Below are positions 59,424 through 64,000 of a stretch of 64,000 nucleotides of DNA, piece by piece; the stretch's first letter is position 1, and each line of letters opens with the position of its first letter. The notes below the pieces were generated by a model that saw only the letters and a list, made by a program, of their open reading frames with translations, ran no database searches and had not been told where the DNA came from. A program made the translations under genes and the position numbers. The DNA is from Pseudomonadota bacterium (GTDB taxonomy: Bacteria; Pseudomonadota; Alphaproteobacteria; Acetobacterales; Acetobacteraceae): positions 1-64,000 of the forward strand of contig JAKADX010000007.1 of assembly GCA_021818505.1 (NCBI GenBank), read 5' to 3'.

Positions 59424-60247
59424 GACTGTTCGGTCACCGCGTGCCGCTCACGGCGTTGATCGGGCTCGCGATCATCGCGATCAATGTCGTGGCGGCAGTC
59501 GGCGCGCCACTGATCGCGCCGTACGATCAGGCGGCGGTGCTCGGCGACGCCTGGGCCGATCCGACGCCGCAGTACGTGCTCGGCCTCGACGATCTCGGGC
59601 GCGACCTGTTCAGCCGGCTGATCTACGGCGCGCGCATGTCGATCGGACTGGCCTTTGTCGTGACCTGCCTGTCCTTTGCCATCGGCATCGTCACCGGATT
59701 TGCTGGCGCCGTGCTGCGTGGCTGGGTCGATATGCTGCTCTCGCGCATCGTCGATCTGCTGCTGTCGATGCCGACATTGATCTTCGCCTTCATCGTGCTC
59801 TCGGTGCTCGGCACCGCGCTGCCGGTCCTGATCGTCACCATCGCCATCCTCGATTCGACGAAGGTATTCCGGCTGGCGCGTGCGCTGGCGATGAACATCG
59901 CGGCACTGGAATACGTCGAGGTGGCCAGGGTGCGCGGTGAGGGGCTGTGGTGGGTGATTCGCCGGGAGATATTTCCCAACGCGGTCGCGCCGCTGGTGGC
60001 GGAGTTCGGGCTGCGGTTTTCCTTCGCGTTCCTGTTCATCGCCGCGCTGAGCTTTCTCGGTCTCGGCGTGCAGCCGCCGGCAGCCGACTGGGGCAGTATG
60101 GTGCGCGACTATCGCGACATGATCAATCTCGACGCGATGGCACCGCTGTATCCGGCGGGCGCCATCGCGATCCTGACCATCGGCGTCAACTTCGTCGTGG
60201 ACTGGATGCTTGCGGTCCATTCGCGCGGTCATGGAGAGGGCGCATGA
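59420..60247 (+). CDS. ABC transporter permease (DppC-like)
   Basis: A 275-residue permease of the DppC/OppC type. It has the typical GLDDLGRDLFSRLIYGARMS near residue 54 and the EAA loop YVEVARVRGEGLWWVIRREIFPNAVAP (about residues 156-182), with six helices. The ATG overlaps the dppB-like stop by four bases and its own stop overlaps the ATPase start (ATGA). It forms the channel with the DppB-like subunit. Confidence 0.92.
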   Translation: MRLFGHRVPLTALIGLAIIAINVVAAVGAPLIAPYDQAAVLGDAWADPTPQYVLGLDDLGRDLFSRLIYGARMSIGLAFVVTCLSFAIGIVTGFAGAVLRGWVDMLLSRIVDLLLSMPTLIFAFIVLSVLGTALPVLIVTIAILDSTKVFRLARALAMNIAALEYVEVARVRGEGLWWVIRREIFPNAVAPLVAEFGLRFSFAFLFIAALSFLGLGVQPPAADWGSMVRDYRDMINLDAMAPLYPAGAIAILTIGVNFVVDWMLAVHSRGHGEGA

Positions 60248-61917
60248 GCGAACGTCGCGCCGGCGAGGATATCCTGCGCGTCGAGGGTCTGCGCGTCGAG
60301 GTTCGCACCGATCGCGGACCCGGGCCGGTGCTGGTCGATGACGTGAGCTTCTCGCTGCGGCGCGGCGAGGTGATCGGGCTGATCGGCGAATCCGGCGCCG
60401 GCAAGTCCACGATCGGCCTGACCGCGCTCGGCTACACGCGCAACGGCTGCTTCATCACCGGCGGACGCATCGATTTCGAGGGGCGCGACATTCGCCAGAT
60501 GAGCGCGGCGGAGCGCCGGGCGCTGCGTGGGCCGGGCGTTGCCTACATTGCCCAGAGCGCCGCGGCAAGCTTCAACCCGGCGATGACGCTGTTCGAGCAG
60601 ATCTGCGAGATCCCTGTCCTGCACGGCGTCATGGCGGCGGCCGAGGCAAAGACCGAGGCGATCAGGCTGTTCCGCGAACTCGACCTGCCGGAGCCGGAGA
60701 AATTCGGCAATCGCTATCCGCATCAAGTCTCGGGCGGGCAGTTGCAGCGTGCGATGGCGGCGATGGCAATGGCGGCGCGGCCCGACATCCTGGTGTTCGA
60801 CGAACCAACCACGGCACTTGACGTGACGACGCAGGTCGAAGTGCTGGCTGCCTTCCGGACGCTGATCCGCGAACACCGCACCGCGGCGATCTACATCACC
60901 CATGATCTGGCCGTCGTCGCGCAGATCGCGGACCATATCATGGTGCTGCGCTTCGGGAAGATGGTGGAATATGGACCTGCCGCGCAGATTCTTGCCGCGC
61001 CGCGCGAAGACTATACGCGGCGTCTCGTTGCGGATCGCGTCGCAGGTCACGATTTCCGCGCCCTCCGGACAGTGGGCGAACCTCCGTTGCTGCGGGTGTC
61101 GAATGTAGTCGCCAGCTATCGCTCGCTGTTGCGCGTGATCGACGATGTCAGTGTCGAAGTGTCTCGCGGCGATACCGTCGCGGTGGTCGGCGAATCCGGG
61201 TCGGGCAAGAGCACGCTGGCGCGCGTGATCATCGGCCTGCTGCCGCGCGAGTCGGGCGACATCCGCTTCCGTGGCGAGTCGCTGCCGCCGCAGCTTGCGA
61301 GGCGGAGCAAGGACCAGTTGCGGCGTATCCAGATGATCTACCAGATGCCCGATGTGGCGCTGAACCCGAACCAGACGCTGCTGGAGATCATCGGCCGTCC
61401 GGTGCAGTTCTATTTTGGCCGTCCGCGCGCCGAAGTGCGGGCGCGCGTGTTGGAGCTGCTGCGCATGATGGACCTGCCCGAGGCGTTCATCGCGCGCAAG
61501 CCGGCCGAACTCTCGGGCGGGCAGAAGCAGCGCGTCGGCATCGCCCGCGCGCTTGCGGCGGAGCCCGATCTCATCATTTGCGATGAGGTGACGAGCGCGC
61601 TCGACCAGCTTGTCGGGGAGGAAATCCTGCGGCTGCTCAAGCGGCTTCAGGACGAACTCGGCATCGCCTATCTGTTCATCACGCACGATCTGGGGACCGT
61701 CAGGCGCATCGCCAACAAGGTCGCCGTGATGCTGAAAGGTCGGCTCGTCGCCGGCGGCGACACGGCGACGGTGTTCGCGCCGCCCTATCATCCGTACACC
61801 GAACTGCTGCTGTCCTCGGTGCCGGAGATGCGCCGGGATTGGCTCGATGAAGTCCTGGCGCGGCGCGGTGAGACGCTGAAGGCCGTCAGGGACGCACAGA
61901 TTCGTCTCGCCTCGTAG
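60244..61917 (+). CDS. Dual-domain ABC transporter ATPase (GsiA/DppDF fusion type)
   Basis: A 557-residue ATPase with two nucleotide-binding domains joined in one chain, as in GsiA or YejF. First domain: Walker A GESGAGKST (about residues 47-55), signature VSGGQLQRAMAAM, Walker B LVFDEPTTALD. Second domain: Walker A GESGSGKST (about 320), signature LSGGQKQRVGIARAL, Walker B IICDEVTSALD. The first-domain signature ends in RAM instead of the common RVM/RVA. It energises the Dpp-type permeases. The last 32 bases overlap the convergent TPR gene. Confidence 0.92.
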   Translation: MSERRAGEDILRVEGLRVEVRTDRGPGPVLVDDVSFSLRRGEVIGLIGESGAGKSTIGLTALGYTRNGCFITGGRIDFEGRDIRQMSAAERRALRGPGVAYIAQSAAASFNPAMTLFEQICEIPVLHGVMAAAEAKTEAIRLFRELDLPEPEKFGNRYPHQVSGGQLQRAMAAMAMAARPDILVFDEPTTALDVTTQVEVLAAFRTLIREHRTAAIYITHDLAVVAQIADHIMVLRFGKMVEYGPAAQILAAPREDYTRRLVADRVAGHDFRALRTVGEPPLLRVSNVVASYRSLLRVIDDVSVEVSRGDTVAVVGESGSGKSTLARVIIGLLPRESGDIRFRGESLPPQLARRSKDQLRRIQMIYQMPDVALNPNQTLLEIIGRPVQFYFGRPRAEVRARVLELLRMMDLPEAFIARKPAELSGGQKQRVGIARALAAEPDLIICDEVTSALDQLVGEEILRLLKRLQDELGIAYLFITHDLGTVRRIANKVAVMLKGRLVAGGDTATVFAPPYHPYTELLLSSVPEMRRDWLDEVLARRGETLKAVRDAQIRLAS

Positions 61918-63493
61918 CACGGTCGCGCAGCGCGTCGGCGACGCGTGCGACCACCGGTTCCCACCGTTGCGGCTGGTTCTGGCGGAACAGACGCATGGTG
62001 GGATACCACGGGCTGTCGCTGCGCAGGCGCAGCCAGCGGAAGTCTGCGTTCCACTGCACCAGCAGCCACACCGGCAGACCGAGTGCGCCACCGAGATGCG
62101 CGACCGACGTATCCACGCTCACCAGCAGGTCGAGGGTGCTGAGGAGCGCCGCGGTGTCGGCAAAGTCGTCGAGCTGGTCGGAGTGGTTTTTCAAACCGGG
62201 AACCGCGCCCAGCGTTGCCGCGTCCGCTTCGCGCACATCCTTCTGCACCAGATGGAACTCGACGCCCGGCAGCATCAGCAGCGGTCGCAGCAGCGCGGCC
62301 GGGATGGAGCGCAGCGCGTCCTCGGGATGTTCGGGGCTGCCGGAGATGGCGAGGCCGACGCGCAGGCCGGCGGCCGGTCCGAGCATCGTGCGCCACGTCG
62401 CCTTCAACGCATCGTCGGCATGCAGATACGGGATGGTCGCGGGAACGGTTGGCAGTTCGGTGCCGAATGCATGTGGCAGGCTCAACAGCGGACAATGTGC
62501 GTCACACGGCGGCAGGTCGGCGCCGGCCGGGATCACCGCATCCGCCATGCCCGCGAGCAGCCGGACCAGCGGTTGCTGCACTTCCAGCACCACGCGCGCG
62601 CCGAGTCGGCACACCATCGGCACGTAGCGGACGAACTGGATGGTGTCGCCCAGTCCCTGCTCGGCGTGGAGCAGCAGTGTGCGGCCAGCGATGCTGGGGC
62701 TGGGCGCGTGGTCCCAGAGTGGCATGTCGTAGCTGCGCTCGTCCTCGCAAAATCGCGGGTCGCGCCAACGGCTTTCATAGGCAGCCCAGCCCTCGCGATA
62801 GCGGCCGAGGGCCAGCAGCGCCAGCGCCTCGCCGAAGCGGGCTTGTACCTGCGCCGGGTCGAGCGCGACAGCGCGGCGGAACTGTGGACACGCTTCCTCC
62901 GGCCGGTCGAGCGCGAGCAGGGCGCCGCCGAGGTTGTTGCAGGCCTCGGCATAGTCCGGCCGCAGGCGCAGGGCCTCGCGCAACGCGACCTCCGCTTCAG
63001 CCGGACGGTGCAGAGCAAGCAGTGCCGAGCCGAGATTGTTGTGCGTGCCTGCAAGATCCGGTTGCACTGCGATGGCGCAGCGATAGCACGCGGCGGCTTC
63101 GTCGTGGCGGCCGAGCGCGCGCAGCACGTTGCCGAGATTGTTGTGTGCGCCGGGATGTTCTGGATCGCGGCGCAGTGCCGCGCGGAACTGCGTCTCGGCG
63201 TCCTGCGGACGGCCCGCCGCCGCGAGCGCGTTGCCGAGATTGTAGAGAAACGACGCCGAATCCGGCCACAGCTCCGCCGCCGCCTGCAGATGCGCCAGTG
63301 CGTCCACGCCGCGCCCGCACTCCAGCAGCGCGTTGCCGAGATGGTTGCGCAGCTCCGCGCGATCCGGCGCGAGCGTCGCGGCCCGCGTCAGCATCGCGAC
63401 GGCATCGTCGCGCTTGCCGTCCTTCCATAGCAGCAGGCCGGCGTGCCACAGCCCGTCCGCATCCGCCGACGACGGTGCGGCGCCGCCGCTCAC
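61886..63493 (-). CDS. TPR protein with C-terminal glycosyltransferase-like domain
   Basis: A 535-residue protein. The first 230 residues form about six tetratricopeptide repeats (RAELRNHLGNALLECGRG, ASFLYNLGNALAAAGRP and others, each with the usual N-L-G and A-E-A pattern). The rest resembles the ADP-heptose:LPS/GT9- or SPINDLY-like glycosyltransferase fold, with LLLHAEQGLGDTIQFVRYV (about residues 268-286) and a nucleotide-site region VSVDTSVAHLGGALGLPVWLL (about 460-480). Many alphaproteobacteria have such proteins with unknown acceptors. The 3' end overlaps the ABC ATPase gene tail-to-tail by 32 bases. Confidence 0.82.
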   Translation of the reverse strand: MSGGAAPSSADADGLWHAGLLLWKDGKRDDAVAMLTRAATLAPDRAELRNHLGNALLECGRGVDALAHLQAAAELWPDSASFLYNLGNALAAAGRPQDAETQFRAALRRDPEHPGAHNNLGNVLRALGRHDEAAACYRCAIAVQPDLAGTHNNLGSALLALHRPAEAEVALREALRLRPDYAEACNNLGGALLALDRPEEACPQFRRAVALDPAQVQARFGEALALLALGRYREGWAAYESRWRDPRFCEDERSYDMPLWDHAPSPSIAGRTLLLHAEQGLGDTIQFVRYVPMVCRLGARVVLEVQQPLVRLLAGMADAVIPAGADLPPCDAHCPLLSLPHAFGTELPTVPATIPYLHADDALKATWRTMLGPAAGLRVGLAISGSPEHPEDALRSIPAALLRPLLMLPGVEFHLVQKDVREADAATLGAVPGLKNHSDQLDDFADTAALLSTLDLLVSVDTSVAHLGGALGLPVWLLVQWNADFRWLRLRSDSPWYPTMRLFRQNQPQRWEPVVARVADALRDRATRRDESVRP

Positions 63494-63499
63494 GTCATC

Positions 63500-64000
63500 T
63501 CACACGGGCAGCTTGCCGCCGAGTTCGTCCTCGATATGCACGCGGATGATGTCCTCGAAGGAGCGTTCGGCGCGGAAGCCGAGTGCGATTGCCCGGCGCG
63601 GGTCGAAGTTGCGTGGCCAGCCGGCGACGATGGCCGCGATCGTCGCGTCCGGTTCGCGCCGGATCAGGTTGGCCGCCTTGTCGCCCGCGACCTTGCGCAA
63701 GGCCGCGATCTGCTCGCCCACCGTTGCCGACAGGCCGGGCATGGTCAGGTTGCGCCGCGCGCCGAGCGGCTTCGTGTCCAGCGTCGCCGCGTGCAGCAGG
63801 AAGCCGACCGCGGCGCGGGGGCTGGCGTGCCAGTGCCGCACGTCCTCGCCGACCGGCAGCACCGCCTCCTGGCCCGACAGCGGCTCGCGCAGGATGTTGG
63901 AGAAGAAGCCGGAGGCGGCCTTGTTCGGCGCGCCCGGTCGGATGCAGATGGTCGGCAGGCGGATGCCGATGCCGTCGAAGAAGCCGCGGCGCGAGTAATC
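63500..64000 (-). CDS. DenD-like NAD-dependent epimerase/dehydratase, truncated by window edge
   Basis: The C-terminal 166 residues only; the frame is open to the right edge, so the N-terminus (with the cofactor motif and catalytic Tyr/Lys) is outside. The visible part has YSRRGFFDGIGIRLPTICIR, GAPNKAASGFFSNILREPLSGQ and a late IVAGWPRNFDPRRAIALGF. This pattern matches the SDR-extended family that includes D-erythronate dehydrogenase DenD. It would oxidise a four-carbon sugar acid or similar. It lies six bases upstream of the TPR gene on the same strand. Confidence 0.75.
   Translation of the reverse strand, partial: DYSRRGFFDGIGIRLPTICIRPGAPNKAASGFFSNILREPLSGQEAVLPVGEDVRHWHASPRAAVGFLLHAATLDTKPLGARRNLTMPGLSATVGEQIAALRKVAGDKAANLIRREPDATIAAIVAGWPRNFDPRRAIALGFRAERSFEDIIRVHIEDELGGKLPV

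Overview
The window is very GC-rich (about 70% by eye), densely coded and continuous. It looks like the chromosome of an alphaproteobacterium, most likely an Acetobacteraceae/Rhodospirillales-type organism. The signs are the F0 ATP synthase operon in the order I-a-c-b'-b without the F1 genes, a DUF1127 gene, a SqrR-like repressor, many IlvD/SDR/FAH sugar-acid genes, and heavy use of GTG and TTG starts with ATGA/GTGA overlaps. The family-level placement is inference. I found no rRNA, tRNA, CRISPR array or intact insertion sequence. No gene-free stretch exceeds 300 bases; the longest is about 260 bases at 22003-22262 and holds a gene relic.

Layout. 2-313: 3' end of a proline-rich hypothetical gene. 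363-5863 (-): LacI-led sugar operon (LacI, tagatose-3-epimerase-like enzyme, two FGGY kinases, class II aldolase). 5988-13685: sulfide/persulfide locus. Sulfide:quinone oxidoreductase, thioredoxin 2 and a DUF2892 protein diverge from a SqrR-type repressor, a rhodanese and an RND efflux pair; an HPF-cold-shock fusion follows. 13680-16715: phosphatase, non-pyrrolysine MttB homologue, GntR regulator. 16882-20674: FAD-dependent 2-hydroxyacid dehydrogenase diverging from an HpcH aldolase and a UxaA-type dehydratase.

20738-24034 is an accessory patch: hypothetical protein, MazEF, a uxaA relic, a lower-GC lipoprotein and a DUF1778/GNAT toxin-antitoxin pair. 24085-29358 (-) is an IlvD-SDR-RidA-FAH sugar-acid operon ending in a GT39 glycosyltransferase. 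29482-35582 holds inositol genes (iolG, iolE, an SDR), a DUF1127 gene and a sugar ABC transporter. 35810-41000: acyl-CoA ligase, threonine degradation (tdh, kbl), thpR and a GDSL esterase. 40970-44196: ybbA/ybbP-like exporter. 44297-47791: Bax inhibitor-1 protein and F0 ATP synthase. 47813-61917: a hydrolase, an N-methylproline-demethylase-like flavoprotein and two tandem dimethylglycine-dehydrogenase-like enzymes diverging from a complete Dpp-type ABC importer. 61886-64000: TPR glycosyltransferase-like protein and a truncated DenD-like dehydrogenase.

How the genes work together. Three modules stand out. (1) A sulfide module in which the sensor, oxidase, sulfur carriers and an RND exporter share one divergent regulatory region. 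(2) A presumed uptake and demethylation module for an unidentified N-methylated compound. (3) Several sugar or sugar-acid routes with local regulators. The most unusual observations are the pairing of sulfide oxidation with RND efflux, the N-methyl catabolic island, and a small uxaA relic that differs from the intact gene only by synonymous changes and small gaps.
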